Shown here: piece by piece, positions 53,197 through 61,542 of the stretch
Numbering within the stretch: position 1 is the first letter of the stretch
Layout: each line of letters starts with the position of its first letter
Source of the DNA: Streptococcus thermophilus
Lineage (GTDB): Bacteria; Actinomycetota; Actinomycetes; Mycobacteriales; Mycobacteriaceae
DNA: 64,000 nt
Direction of reading: 5' to 3'
Assembly (NCBI GenBank): GCA_900618065.1
Contig: UYIL01000003.1
Location: forward strand, 1,116,001 to 1,180,000
Position numbers and translations under genes: made by a program
The notes under the pieces: model-generated
What the model saw: only the letters and a program-made list of their open reading frames with translations
Told to the model about the DNA's origin: nothing
The model's database searches: none

Positions 53197-55422
53197 ATGT
53201 CTAAACCTGAAAAGTGTGAGGAAAAACACACTGCGGAAGACGTGGCTACAGCGCCGGAATCGGAGCCGCAGACCGTAAAGGCGTTGCCTGAATCTCTGCA
53301 ACTCCTGCAACTCGTAGGTACCGACAAGTGCCCGTTCGGGCCAGGCGGGAAGTGGCACAAGCACGAAAGGAAGAAGTTCAGCGTACTTTTCATCACGCAG
53401 CAAGCGTTCTACGACGGTTACGGCGATTTGCTCACGGAGGAGCGTATCCGAGAAGCGCTCGCCCCGAAGGGAATGACGGACTGGGCGTACATCAACCACG
53501 ACCGCGACACGTACACGGCGAAGGACTTTAAGAGTAAGTACAAGCCGCCGAAGGGTACTGCTGTTGGCGACAAAAAACCTGCTCATTGGCATATTGTCAT
53601 TTTTTGCAAGTCGCGTAAATCGATTGCAGCGGTCGCGAAGGCGCTCGGTGTTCCGCCGCAGTATGTGGAGGGGAAACCACCTAGTGCATTTCTGCCGCTC
53701 TGTAAGTACTTGACGCATGAAGACCCCGCTCAGGCGGACAAGGAAACCTACGACCGCAGCGAAGTAGTCACGAACGTGCCAGACCTTTGGGAACAGGTCG
53801 ACGAAGACGATGAGCACCGAGCGCAGAAGAAGAAAGTCAACATCGACGAAGTATCGACGCTGGTCGCGCAAGGAAAAATGACGCTCGCGGAAGTACGCGA
53901 AAAGTACTTGCACCTCTACGTAAAGCGCGGTGTTCTTGCACATCTTACGAAGCTGCGCGGCGACTACCTGCAGTACGCGCCACTGCCGCCACGGGTTGTA
54001 AATGTCCTGATCTACGGTGACGGCGGTACCGGTAAAGACCTCATCGGCAGCGCGCTTGCCCGCGTACTTGATTTCTCCGTATTCAAAATCGGCGGTGAAA
54101 ATGTCGGCTTTGATGGTTACGACGGCGAAGACTGCATCATTTGGGAAGATGCGCGCGCCGCGACGATTATTAACGCATGCGGAAACAGAGGTAACGCCTT
54201 CCGTATGTTTACGCCATTCAGGCAATCTGAAAAAACCGAAGGTCGCCTTTCGGTCAACATTAAGTACGGCCGGACTTATCCTAGCCAGAGCCTCAACATT
54301 GTCACCGCAGCCACGACACCGGACATTTTCTTTCCGGGCCTCGCAGGTACGTACACGGATCGTTTTGGCCGTATGCAAATGGCCGAAGATGAATCGCAGG
54401 CCTACCGCCGTTTCCAGATTCTCATCAGGGTTGAAAAAGGCAAGTACACCATCTACCTGAACAAGGGGTTTTTCAACGGCACCCGCGAATTTTTCGATTA
54501 CGACACCGTTGGCCCGTTTTCGCAGAATTTAGAACAGCTCCGCCGCCGCGCCGACAACATCGCAGACCCGGAGGAGCGCGCTGCCACTATCAAGCAGATT
54601 GAATCGCGAACAGTCGCCCCGGTCGTAGACGTAATTAAGCAAATTTTGTATGGCGACCCCGCCGCGCCGACAGAAGACACCGACACGCTACTTGTCGACT
54701 TCGCTAACGCAGGTCAACAGGTGACGGCGCGCACCTCACGCATCAACCCGCCGCCGATGGATTTCGCCGCCGGAGGCGCGAAGCAGAACGCGTACTTTTC
54801 GCGTACGGATTTCCTTTGCACTGCGGTACGAGCGAACCCCGCCGCGCCGCCGCGCGCTTGGTTGCTCGACGGTGCGGAGGATGGCCAGCAACACCGCATT
54901 TTGCAGGTGCAAAACCTCGACGGCACGTATACGAACTATTTCGCGGGGCTGAGCTACAGCCGTAGCGGCTACGCAACGCGCTCTACAGGCGCGCTGGACG
55001 GCTCGGCAACGACGGTGAGTGCTGCCGTAGCCAACGGCGTACTTATCGCCGGAGAACCGGCCGATTCACGACAATTGTGTGTCAGCAGCAACGGGAAAAC
55101 CTACGTCTGGAATTGGCACGACACCGGCGACGACAAAAACCGCAAGAACCTCGAAGTACGCCTATCCGCCAACGGCCGCGACATTCTCCGCGTCGTCAGC
55201 GAAAGTGGTGACGCGTACCCGGCGGATACGCCGCAGCGCCTACAGCGCTACAGCGCCGCGCTGGTGGACAGCGCCACTCAGGTCAGTCTTGAGCAGAACG
55301 TATGGAACACCGATGAAGCAGTATCAGTCATCAACCGGGGTACTTGGGCTACCGACGCAGTAACCAACGACGAACTGCAACACATCATCGCCGCGATCAG
55401 CGCAGGCGGTGATGTGTCATGA
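53197..55422 (+). CDS. Plasmid Rep: HUH endonuclease plus SF3 helicase
   Basis: 741 aa. HUH part: HDRD (101-104), HWH (130-132) and catalytic Tyr in KYLTH (Tyr171). SF3 helicase part: Walker A GDGGTGKD (274-281), Walker B CIIWED (313-318), motif C with Asn367. That order is the CRESS-DNA virus/plasmid Rep plan. A C-terminal ~310 residues (from about 430) match nothing I know. Initiates rolling-circle replication of a plasmid now in the chromosome. ATG 53197; no strong Shine-Dalgarno. Confidence 0.85.
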   Translation: MSKPEKCEEKHTAEDVATAPESEPQTVKALPESLQLLQLVGTDKCPFGPGGKWHKHERKKFSVLFITQQAFYDGYGDLLTEERIREALAPKGMTDWAYINHDRDTYTAKDFKSKYKPPKGTAVGDKKPAHWHIVIFCKSRKSIAAVAKALGVPPQYVEGKPPSAFLPLCKYLTHEDPAQADKETYDRSEVVTNVPDLWEQVDEDDEHRAQKKKVNIDEVSTLVAQGKMTLAEVREKYLHLYVKRGVLAHLTKLRGDYLQYAPLPPRVVNVLIYGDGGTGKDLIGSALARVLDFSVFKIGGENVGFDGYDGEDCIIWEDARAATIINACGNRGNAFRMFTPFRQSEKTEGRLSVNIKYGRTYPSQSLNIVTAATTPDIFFPGLAGTYTDRFGRMQMAEDESQAYRRFQILIRVEKGKYTIYLNKGFFNGTREFFDYDTVGPFSQNLEQLRRRADNIADPEERAATIKQIESRTVAPVVDVIKQILYGDPAAPTEDTDTLLVDFANAGQQVTARTSRINPPPMDFAAGGAKQNAYFSRTDFLCTAVRANPAAPPRAWLLDGAEDGQQHRILQVQNLDGTYTNYFAGLSYSRSGYATRSTGALDGSATTVSAAVANGVLIAGEPADSRQLCVSSNGKTYVWNWHDTGDDKNRKNLEVRLSANGRDILRVVSESGDAYPADTPQRLQRYSAALVDSATQVSLEQNVWNTDEAVSVINRGTWATDAVTNDELQHIIAAISAGGDVS

Positions 55423-55524
55423 GCCGTTTCGAGCGCCAACGCGCGCCCCCTGGTGCAACACGCGCGCCTGTTCGCGTGCTGCCCATCACGTCAATATCAG
55501 AAACTGAAAGGACTCAACCCCCTC

Positions 55525-55836
55525 ATGTCTGTCAAGACAAACCAGATCGAAAAAGCCGCAGCCCGTATGCGGAAGATTCAAGAAGAGAAGCGCCGCGCAG
55601 CGGAGCAAGAACGCGAACAAAAAGCGGAGATGAACCGTCTCTGCGGTGAAGCGTTTCGCGATGCCGCCACCGGCGGCAAAAAGTACGGCGACTTTCTGAA
55701 TAAGACAGTCGCTGAACTCGCCGCGCATCTCGGCATTATCGATCCGCTCGATGAAGCCGAAGACGACGGCCCGGACGACGACGGTGCGTATGCGCCGGAG
55801 GCCAATTACGACGGCGTGACAGCGACGACGTACTAG
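55525..55836 (+). CDS. Small plasmid protein, acidic tail
   Basis: 103 aa: N-terminal charged helix (KAAARMRKIQEEKRRAAEQEREQK), a middle segment FRDAATGGKKYGDFLNKTVAELAAHLG and a very acidic C-terminus. AAAGGA (55507-55512) precedes the ATG by twelve bases. Lies between rep and the mobilization genes; possibly a copy-control or accessory factor. Function unknown. Confidence 0.6.
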   Translation: MSVKTNQIEKAAARMRKIQEEKRRAAEQEREQKAEMNRLCGEAFRDAATGGKKYGDFLNKTVAELAAHLGIIDPLDEAEDDGPDDDGAYAPEANYDGVTATTY

Positions 55837-55910
55837 CCGGGGTCAAGGGGGCGGCCAGCCCCTTGCAAGCTCCACCAGTGCCGCGAAGCGGTGCTGAAGG
55901 GGATGCTTGC

Positions 55911-56056
55911 CACTTACTTGCCACGCCGTCTTTGACGATTACCAGTGCCCGACGACAACGAAGTTTCGGCGGGACGGTAATCGCTCAACGCGTGCGGGGT
56001 AAGTAAGTCACGGCTTCAGCGCGTCAGCGGTGTAGCCGCCTCGCCGCGTAGCGGCG
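55911..56056. other. Candidate oriT
   Basis: Just upstream of mobC. Holds CGATTACC/GGTAATCG arms (55936-55943, 55976-55983) forming an imperfect longer hairpin, the inverted heptamers CTTACTT (55913-55919) and AAGTAAG (56001-56007), and a perfect CGCCGC-GTA-GCGGCG hairpin (56042-56056). Inverted repeats next to mob genes are the usual oriT layout. The nick site is unproven. Confidence 0.5.
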
Positions 56057-56093
56057 ACATACGAAGAGTTACCACAAGAAAGCAGATTAGAAC

Positions 56094-56489
56094 ATGACTG
56101 GACAGAATCTAGACGCATTGCGACTTACGTGTCGCTTCGATGCCGAACGCGCCGAGTACCTACGTGCATTGGCCGACAGAATGGAATTGCCGACGGCGGA
56201 AGTAGTACGGCTCGCGCTCGACTCGTTGACAGGGCGCGTGCCGCCGTCAGTGTTTGAAGAGTTACGAGAACTGCCGCCGGAGACGCGTCAGGAACTCGCG
56301 CAGCTTACACAAGAAGTCAACCGCATCGGAACGAATGTGAATCAGCTCGTGCGTGCCGCGAACGCGCTCACGGCTGAACTGCTGATTGACGGCTACGACC
56401 CCGATCCTTTCGAAATTGAGACAGCACTCGCGTGTGTGAACGACCAATTGCGCATACTCGAAAAGCGGGTGAGTGACACATGTCGGTAG
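56094..56489 (+). CDS. mobC: MobC-like relaxosome accessory protein
   Basis: 131 aa: ribbon-helix-helix-like N-terminus (DALRLTCRFDAERAEYLRALADR) and the MobC signature NRIGTNVNQLVRAAN at about residues 77-91. Binds and opens oriT for the relaxase. Overlaps mobA by 10 bp, as in other mobilizable plasmids. Confidence 0.85.
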   Translation: MTGQNLDALRLTCRFDAERAEYLRALADRMELPTAEVVRLALDSLTGRVPPSVFEELRELPPETRQELAQLTQEVNRIGTNVNQLVRAANALTAELLIDGYDPDPFEIETALACVNDQLRILEKRVSDTCR

Positions 56490-58216
56490 TGAAAATTCAT
56501 CGAACGAAAAGTGTCGGCGCTGCGACTGTGTACGCGGTGTACGGCACGTACGAGAACATGCGCAACGACGATGTGCGCGCGGCGGCGTACTCGGTCGTCA
56601 GCGCGACACCGAACGCTACGCCGATGCAATTCGTCAGAGATACTGTTACTGAGATTGCTCGGCACCCTCGACGTGAAAATCAGGCGGAGCATGTTTTCCA
56701 AAATTTCCATCCCGATGAATTGGACAAAGATAACCCCTTCGATGTTCAGCTCGCACATCTCGCCGGTCAAGAACTCGCGCGCCGTATCGCGCCGAACTCG
56801 GATGTGGTAGTGGCGACGCATACCGACAGTGAGAGCGGCCACCTTCATAACCACATCATCATCGCGAACCATGACAGGGAGACCTGCAAAACTCCCCGTA
56901 ATGCGCGGAACTTCCACGCTGTAAAACGCGCGAATGATGCCGTGATGCGCGACCTAGGTTTGGAAGTTTACGAACCGGAGAAGCCGAGACAACCGCAGCA
57001 TCCTCGCGGTGTGCCACTGCCGGTAATCACAAAGGACAACTGGCGCGTCGAAATGACCAGCCGTGTAGATGCGGTGTTGTCAGACCCCCGTGTAGCCGCC
57101 GCGCCCTCGGTCGATGAAGGTCTGGAAGTAGCGCAGGATATTGCCGCTGAATACGGCGTGTCTTTCCGTGTGACAACGCATGAGAAGGACAGCCGCGATG
57201 ATGTGACGGCTACCAGCTACGCCTTGGTCGATGACGACGGTGAACCTGTCCGCTATGCCACCTCGCGCGGCTCGCGCTCGACGAAGCGTACAGGCTCGCG
57301 CCTCGGTAAGGACAAGTACACCTACGACGCTGTACAGCAGCGTATTGAGCAGCTGCAACAGCAGTACCAGCAAATCGTTCAGCAACAGCAAATCACGCAA
57401 CAGGAGCACTACCATGCCCAAGAAGCGCAAGAAGAACGTACAGCCTCACCAGAAGCAGCATCAGTCCCGGCCGTCGGTACCGCCGGTGCCGACGGAGCAA
57501 AATCGTTGCGAGAGCAGTACCTCGACAGCCCCGACGAAGCCGACACCAGCAACGACACCGCCCCCGCCGCCGCAGCCGCAGAAACAACTGCCGACACTGT
57601 TCACGACAGCGGAGCAGGACGAGCTGTTGGAGATGAGCGAGAGCGAGATAGAGCAGGTCGTCCCGGCGAGAATGAACGAGATCTTCGACAAGGACGGTCA
57701 CGACGAGAAGATGGAGCGTCAGCTGGTCGAAGCCGAAGCGAAGCACAACGAGATGCGCAGCAGGCTGGGGGTCGACAACAGCAACCCACTGCGCGAAGCA
57801 GCGCGGCCTCAGCGGGGCCGTCCTCGCCTCAACAAGTCGGTGCGCCCGCGTCGTGGTCGCCCGACAGCTCGGTAGAGGATATGCGGCAAGTAGATTTTGA
57901 TTTCCTCGAACAGCGCGTGATGGACGATGAATTTCGCCAATTCCAGCGCTCGGAGTTTGACGGCACTGACGCTGAGTTTCTCGATCATCTGATTGACGAT
58001 GATGGTTCCGTCGCCCGCGATCACGACGCGTATGTGAAACCGCGTACGCGTTTGGTTGACCCTATTGGCGGGCGGTTCGGTCGCGATGAGATGTTGCGTA
58101 CTGTCGGTGAGAATCTGCGGCGACTCGATGCGGTGCGTCGTGATACGGCGCGGCGGAGACAACAGCAGCAACAGCATCGGGTCGCCTCGCCGGACTCGCC
58201 GGACTCGCCTCGCTGA
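56480..58216 (+). CDS. Mobilization relaxase MobA (MOBP-like)
   Basis: 578 aa. The N-terminal ~160 residues form the relaxase: Tyr-rich motif TVYAVYGTYE (candidate nicking Tyr), FQNFHPDELD and the three-His motif THTDSESGHLHNH (His114, His123, His125). The remainder is a helical Gln/Arg-rich linker and a conserved-looking C-terminus (VDFDFLEQRVMDDEFRQF). The stretch 57414-57875 also encodes another protein in a second frame. Nicks oriT and leads the strand during conjugation provided by a helper. Confidence 0.85.
   Translation: MSVVKIHRTKSVGAATVYAVYGTYENMRNDDVRAAAYSVVSATPNATPMQFVRDTVTEIARHPRRENQAEHVFQNFHPDELDKDNPFDVQLAHLAGQELARRIAPNSDVVVATHTDSESGHLHNHIIIANHDRETCKTPRNARNFHAVKRANDAVMRDLGLEVYEPEKPRQPQHPRGVPLPVITKDNWRVEMTSRVDAVLSDPRVAAAPSVDEGLEVAQDIAAEYGVSFRVTTHEKDSRDDVTATSYALVDDDGEPVRYATSRGSRSTKRTGSRLGKDKYTYDAVQQRIEQLQQQYQQIVQQQQITQQEHYHAQEAQEERTASPEAASVPAVGTAGADGAKSLREQYLDSPDEADTSNDTAPAAAAAETTADTVHDSGAGRAVGDERERDRAGRPGENERDLRQGRSRREDGASAGRSRSEAQRDAQQAGGRQQQPTARSSAASAGPSSPQQVGAPASWSPDSSVEDMRQVDFDFLEQRVMDDEFRQFQRSEFDGTDAEFLDHLIDDDGSVARDHDAYVKPRTRLVDPIGGRFGRDEMLRTVGENLRRLDAVRRDTARRRQQQQQHRVASPDSPDSPR
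57414..57875 (+). CDS. Gene nested inside the relaxase gene (MbeB-like position)
   Basis: 153 aa in the +1-shifted frame. AGGAG (57402-57406) lies seven bases before the ATG, an excellent Shine-Dalgarno. The product has a basic start (MPKKRKKN), a Pro-rich linker and a good amphipathic helix (ELLEMSESEIEQVVPARMNE, IFDKDGHDEKMERQLVEAEA), while the relaxase frame there is low complexity. In ColE1-type plasmids mbeB and mbeD lie inside mbeA in the same manner. Confidence 0.6.
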   Translation: MPKKRKKNVQPHQKQHQSRPSVPPVPTEQNRCESSTSTAPTKPTPATTPPPPPQPQKQLPTLFTTAEQDELLEMSESEIEQVVPARMNEIFDKDGHDEKMERQLVEAEAKHNEMRSRLGVDNSNPLREAARPQRGRPRLNKSVRPRRGRPTAR

Positions 58217-58273
58217 GCTGAATTTCCAGAATCTTTAACGTACTCTTTAACGTACCCGGCGATTAAAGCAATG

Positions 58274-58312
58274 TACCCCGTAACCTGTTGATGCAGGTCA
58301 CGGGGTATTTTT
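58274..58312 (+). terminator. Intrinsic terminator of the mob operon
   Basis: 14-bp arms TACCCCGTAACCTG / CAGGTCACGGGGTA (one mismatch), loop TTGATG, then TTTTT. The run ends at the first base of the tRNA-His gene's 3' end, so the terminator and the tRNA CCA are adjacent. Confidence 0.85.
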
Positions 58313-58388
58313 GGGGTGGCTGACGGGACTCGAACCCGCGACACCCAGGATCACAACCTGGTGCTCTACCAGCTGAACTACAGCCACC
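58312..58388 (-). tRNA. tRNA-His (GTG)
   Basis: Minus-strand cloverleaf: acceptor GTGGCTG/CAGCCAC with the extra 5' G(-1) typical of tRNA-His, D arm AGTTCAGCTGGTAGAGC, anticodon GTG in TTGTGAT, T arm GCGGGTTCGAGTCCCGT, and encoded CCA. Faces the integrated plasmid with its 3' end. Confidence 0.97.
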
Positions 58389-58446
58389 ATCGCTGCCCGT
58401 CGCGTGCGTCGGCAGCGCTACATCACATTAGTTCACCGCGCCGGTT

Positions 58447-59100
58447 TTACAAAAACGGCTGGTAGGTCTCGGTCGACTTGGTTGCGCACGTTGCTGCCGC
58501 GGTGGAATCGGGGCCGGGGGCGGCGACGAACACGGCACGGCGGTAGTAGTCGAGCTCACGGATTGATTCGACGATGTCAGCGAGAGCACGGTGCGCCATG
58601 CCCTTTTCGGGCTGGTTGTAGTACGCCTTCGGGTACCAGCGGCGGGTGAGCTCTTTGATGGTGGAGACGTCGATCATGCGGTAATGCAGCCGCTCATCCA
58701 GCTTGGGCATGTGCGCGCGGATGAAGGTGCGGTCAGTAGCGATCGAGTTGCCGGCCAACGGTGGGCGGTGCTCGCCGCAATGCTTATCGACGAGTTCCAG
58801 CACCGCCTCCTCCGCCTCCCGCAACGTCACAGTGGACGCTTTGATCTGTTCCGTCAGCCCGGAGCTGCCGTGCATTTCGGTGACAAAATCGTCCATCTCG
58901 GCAAGTTCTGCGTCGGAAGCGTGGACGACAAGGTCAATGCCGCCCTCAAGGACGTTCAACTCCGCGTCCGTGACGAGTGCTGCGACTTCGACAATGACAT
59001 GACGCTGCGGGTCGAGGCCCGTCATCTCCAGGTCGATCCAGACGATGCGGTCGTCCTTGGCGGGCAGGGCAGTGGGTTCACCGGAGGGTTCTTCGCTCAT
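58447..59100 (-). CDS. orn: Oligoribonuclease Orn
   Basis: 217 aa DEDDh 3'-5' exonuclease: Asp23-Glu25 in [19 protein letters not shown] and HRALAD for the remaining acids and His. Degrades 2-5 nt RNA and pGpG. C-terminal extension is Ala/Thr-rich. ATG 59100. Neighbour cmrA matches Rv2509-Rv2511. Confidence 0.95.
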   Translation of the reverse strand: MSEEPSGEPTALPAKDDRIVWIDLEMTGLDPQRHVIVEVAALVTDAELNVLEGGIDLVVHASDAELAEMDDFVTEMHGSSGLTEQIKASTVTLREAEEAVLELVDKHCGEHRPPLAGNSIATDRTFIRAHMPKLDERLHYRMIDVSTIKELTRRWYPKAYYNQPEKGMAHRALADIVESIRELDYYRRAVFVAAPGPDSTAAATCATKSTETYQPFL

Positions 59101-59135
59101 GGTCTCCAACGTACCCGCCCGTGTTGTGGGGGCGG

Positions 59136-59936
59136 TTAGCCCATCTTGGCGTAGAACCAGCCGGTGACTGGTGCGATGACGGCGCGCGGGGCGTAGGAGG
59201 ACAAGAAGTCCATTACCTTCGACAGCGGGCCGGGGGTGACGCGGCGCTGGTTCTTCATCATTGCGGCGATGGTCTCCTCGGAGCAGGACTCGTAGGTGGT
59301 CCACAGAAAGTCTGGGACGACCTTATCCACGATGGACTGTTCTTCCTCCGGAACGACGGCATCGCGCACCGGGCCGGGGGCGAGCAGGGTGCAGTGCACG
59401 CCGGTCTTCTTCAGCTCGTAGTGCAGCGATTCGGTGAAGGTGTTCACGCCGGCCTTGGTGAACACGTAGGTGGCGTTGTTGGGGATCGGGGCGTTGCCGG
59501 CGGCGGAGCCGACGTTGCATAGGGCGCCCTCGCCGCGCGGAACCATCTGGTCCAACACTGCCTTGGTGATGCGGAAGACCGCCGTGGCGTTCAAGTTGTA
59601 CTGGTTTGTCTCGTAATCCCAGTCTTGGTTCATGAACGGCCCGAATGAGGCGATGCCGGCGGAGTTCACGCAGATGGAGATGGTTTTTTCGTCGATAAGC
59701 TCGAGCAACTCGTCGACCTGCTCGGTGACGGAAAGGTCCTTCGCGGCGACGATGACCTCGACGCCGTGGGCCTCCTCGAGCTCGCAGGCAAGCTTCTGCA
59801 GGACATCTTCGCGCCGGGCCACAACGATGAGGTTGTAACCCGCCTTGGCAAAATCGCGGGCCATGGCCTCTCCGATGCCCTGGCTGGCGCCGGTAATCAG
59901 CGCGTAGGAATTAATGGACGGTTGGGGAAAGCTCAT
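59136..59936 (-). CDS. cmrA: Mycolate reductase CmrA (SDR)
   Basis: 266-aa short-chain dehydrogenase: TGASQGIGE (NAD(P) binding, 15-23), NSAG (91-94), catalytic Ser144, Tyr157 and Lys161. By synteny with orn it is CmrA (Rv2509), which reduces 3-oxo-mycolate to mature mycolic acid. Gene order is the main evidence separating it from other SDRs. Confidence 0.85.
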   Translation of the reverse strand: MSFPQPSINSYALITGASQGIGEAMARDFAKAGYNLIVVARREDVLQKLACELEEAHGVEVIVAAKDLSVTEQVDELLELIDEKTISICVNSAGIASFGPFMNQDWDYETNQYNLNATAVFRITKAVLDQMVPRGEGALCNVGSAAGNAPIPNNATYVFTKAGVNTFTESLHYELKKTGVHCTLLAPGPVRDAVVPEEEQSIVDKVVPDFLWTTYESCSEETIAAMMKNQRRVTPGPLSKVMDFLSSYAPRAVIAPVTGWFYAKMG

Positions 59937-59966
59937 GCGTGCGAGCCTACTGCAGGTTACCGGGCG

Positions 59967-60194
59967 TTACTGCACGGAGAAGATGTCTCCCGGTTGGCAG
60001 TCCAAGGCTTTACAGATCGCGGCGAGCGTGGAGAACCGGACTGCCTTCGCGCGGTTGTTCTTGAGCACGGACAGATTCACCGGCGTGATACCCACCTGCT
60101 CCGCGAGCGCGGCACCAGTGATGCCGCGCTGCGCCATGAGCCGGTCCAAGTGGCAGACCACCTGAGGCTCGCCTAGATTAGTCGGATTAGACAA
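59967..60194 (-). CDS. Small XRE/Cro-type regulator
   Basis: 75 aa, helix-turn-helix of the YozG group: RGITGAALAEQVGITPVNLSVLKNNRAKAVRFSTLAAICKAL. Overlaps the DUF2975 gene by eight bases. These pairs are widespread; the regulator probably acts on the TCGATA-rich promoter region upstream (60776-60819). Confidence 0.88.
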   Translation of the reverse strand: MSNPTNLGEPQVVCHLDRLMAQRGITGAALAEQVGITPVNLSVLKNNRAKAVRFSTLAAICKALDCQPGDIFSVQ

Positions 60195-60762
60195 GGCCGT
60201 CCACGTCCTCCTTCAACCGGGCACCGCGGCGCAGAAGCATGGAAGCGAGGCCGAGGGTGAACAGGAGGATCAGTGCTGGTGTGAACTCGGAGTACGGGGT
60301 GCTGACACCGGTGTCCCACCAGCGCTCCAGGCCCAGATCCGAGGCAACGAAATTGTTACCCAGACCCTCGAATCCGATGCGACCGATGAAATAAGCGAAC
60401 ATCGCGCCAGTGCCGAAGTTAAGGAGAGTGACGTTGCGTTCCGTGAAGATCCGCCCTTTGGACATGTTCCAGCCGATCATGCTCAGTGTCATCCCGGTGC
60501 CGAGGAGGCCGATGTACTTCGTGGCCAGACCAATGCCGTAAAGCCACTGGGCGCCGCTGGGGATATCGGCAAAAACGATGCCACCCGCGACGGCAGGGGA
60601 TAGGCGGGTGATCACGATACCGTTGTGGATCATCTCGAAGATTTCGAAGCTGATCCAGAGGGCGACTAGGGCGGTGACTCCGATTGTGCTCGAGTTGAAA
60701 TCTTTCGTTTGTTTCTCTGTCGGAGGCTTAGCGGTTTGGTTCGTGTCCATAGACATGTTCAT
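60187..60762 (-). CDS. DUF2975 membrane protein
   Basis: 191 aa with four hydrophobic helices (TALVALWISFEIFEMI, IGLATKYIGLLGTGM, GTGAMFAYFIGRIG, TPALILLFTLGLAS). AAGGAG sits seven bases before the ATG. Paired with a Cro-type regulator, the usual DUF2975 neighbour. Function unknown. Confidence 0.85.
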   Translation of the reverse strand: MNMSMDTNQTAKPPTEKQTKDFNSSTIGVTALVALWISFEIFEMIHNGIVITRLSPAVAGGIVFADIPSGAQWLYGIGLATKYIGLLGTGMTLSMIGWNMSKGRIFTERNVTLLNFGTGAMFAYFIGRIGFEGLGNNFVASDLGLERWWDTGVSTPYSEFTPALILLFTLGLASMLLRRGARLKEDVDGLV

Positions 60763-60775
60763 AACTCAACTCCTT

Positions 60776-60819
60776 ATCGTTATTCGATACTCTCGATAAT
60801 CGATAATATCGCAATTCGA
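60776..60819. promoter_or_regulatory. Repeated TCGATA/TATCGA operator region
   Basis: Contains palindrome TATCG-ttatt-CGATA and CGATA-a-TATCG and further TCGATA units within 44 bp, directly upstream of the DUF2975-XRE operon. Dense inverted hexamers suggest an operator, likely for the adjacent XRE protein or a PadR-type regulator. Confidence 0.5.
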
Positions 60820-60834
60820 TATGGTGTCAAGGGT

Positions 60835-60868
60835 GAAAAAGCGCCGCCCCTGCGTCGGGGTCGGCGCT
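60835..60868 (-). terminator. Intrinsic terminator
   Basis: Minus-strand stem GCGCCG-a-CCCC / GGGG-CGGCGC with one bulge, followed by TTTTT. Ends the small acidic-protein operon 60884-61308. Confidence 0.8.
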
Positions 60869-60883
60869 GAGTGCGTTTGCGGG

Positions 60884-61135
60884 TTACTCGCCGCCGCGGT
60901 TGACCTCGGACGGACCGTCCGGGTTGTCGTTGGCGTAGCTGGAGTCGTCGTCCCCCTCGTTGCCGTCGCCGAAGTCCTCTTTGTCCAGGTTGTCCAGATC
61001 GCGGGACTCCAGGCGCTTAAGGTCGGAGATGGGATCGGTGTCGGGCTCGTTTCCGATGCGGCGCGTTGCAGCGTCCAGAAGCTTGTCGGGACCGTCGCCC
61101 GGCCGTGCGTTATTTGCCTGCGTGTTGTCGGCCAT
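60884..61135 (-). CDS. Small acidic protein
   Basis: 83 aa, strongly acidic and Asn/Asp-rich (GDGNEGDDDSSYANDNPDG), no hydrophobic segment, probably disordered. ATG overlaps the stop of the upstream small gene (TAATG). Unknown; perhaps a stress or binding protein. Confidence 0.6.
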   Translation of the reverse strand: MADNTQANNARPGDGPDKLLDAATRRIGNEPDTDPISDLKRLESRDLDNLDKEDFGDGNEGDDDSSYANDNPDGPSEVNRGGE

Positions 61136-61308
61136 TAGTTCGCCTTCTCGCTTTCCTTCTCGGTGCGGTCCTGGAAGCTGCCGTCTGCGTCCGGGTCACC
61201 CAGGTTGTTGATGCTGTCGTTGCGGGTCGGCGTCGGGTTGACGGCCGCCTTGGCTGCATCGTCGGCGTCTTGCGCCTGGTCAAAGCTTGGGATGCTGTCC
61301 TTGCTCAT
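61135..61308 (-). CDS. Small hydrophilic protein
   Basis: 57 aa: MSKDSIPSFDQAQDADDAA... with a middle PTPTRNDSINNLGDPDADG and a charged end. GAGGAG six bases before the ATG is a strong ribosome site. Overlaps the next gene in TAATG, forming a two-gene operon. Function unknown. Confidence 0.65.
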   Translation of the reverse strand: MSKDSIPSFDQAQDADDAAKAAVNPTPTRNDSINNLGDPDADGSFQDRTEKESEKAN

Positions 61309-61409
61309 GGTCGCTCCTCAATCGTGCTAGGTGATTTCGGCTATGCGACCAGTCTAGCGATTTTGCGCTGCTCGGGGCCGTAATCGCAGGTGAAAGGGGT
61401 ATGGGAAGG

Positions 61410-61483
61410 CGCCCCCGGCAGGATTCGAACCCGCGACCAGCCGGGTAGAAACCGGATGCTCTAATCCACTGAGCTACGGAGGC
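61410..61483 (-). tRNA. tRNA-Arg (TCT)
   Basis: Minus strand: acceptor GCCTCCG/CGGGGGC (one G-U), D arm AGCTCAGTGGATTAGAGC, anticodon TCT in TTTCTAC, T arm GCGGGTTCGAATCCTGC. CCA is not encoded. Reads AGA codons. Confidence 0.95.
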
Positions 61484-61542
61484 AGTGCCCCACAGGGGCG
61501 GAAATTATCGTATCCCACTGCACCGAAAGTAGGGTAAAGGCC

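Noticed and set aside
55419..55649. 76-codon frame starting at ATGA over the rep stop
   Set aside because: Coupled start is tempting, but the product is Arg/Pro/Thr-rich and runs out of frame into the better supported 55525-55836 gene, which has its own ribosome site.
58312..58388. tRNA-His as attB with a matching attL in the window
   Set aside because: I looked for a second copy of the tRNA 3' end around 44.6, 48.5, 49.2 and 52.7 kb and saw none.
59967..60762. Toxin-antitoxin reading of the XRE/DUF2975 pair
   Set aside because: The partner is a four-helix membrane protein of a family with no toxin record known to me, and the pair is usual in core chromosomes.
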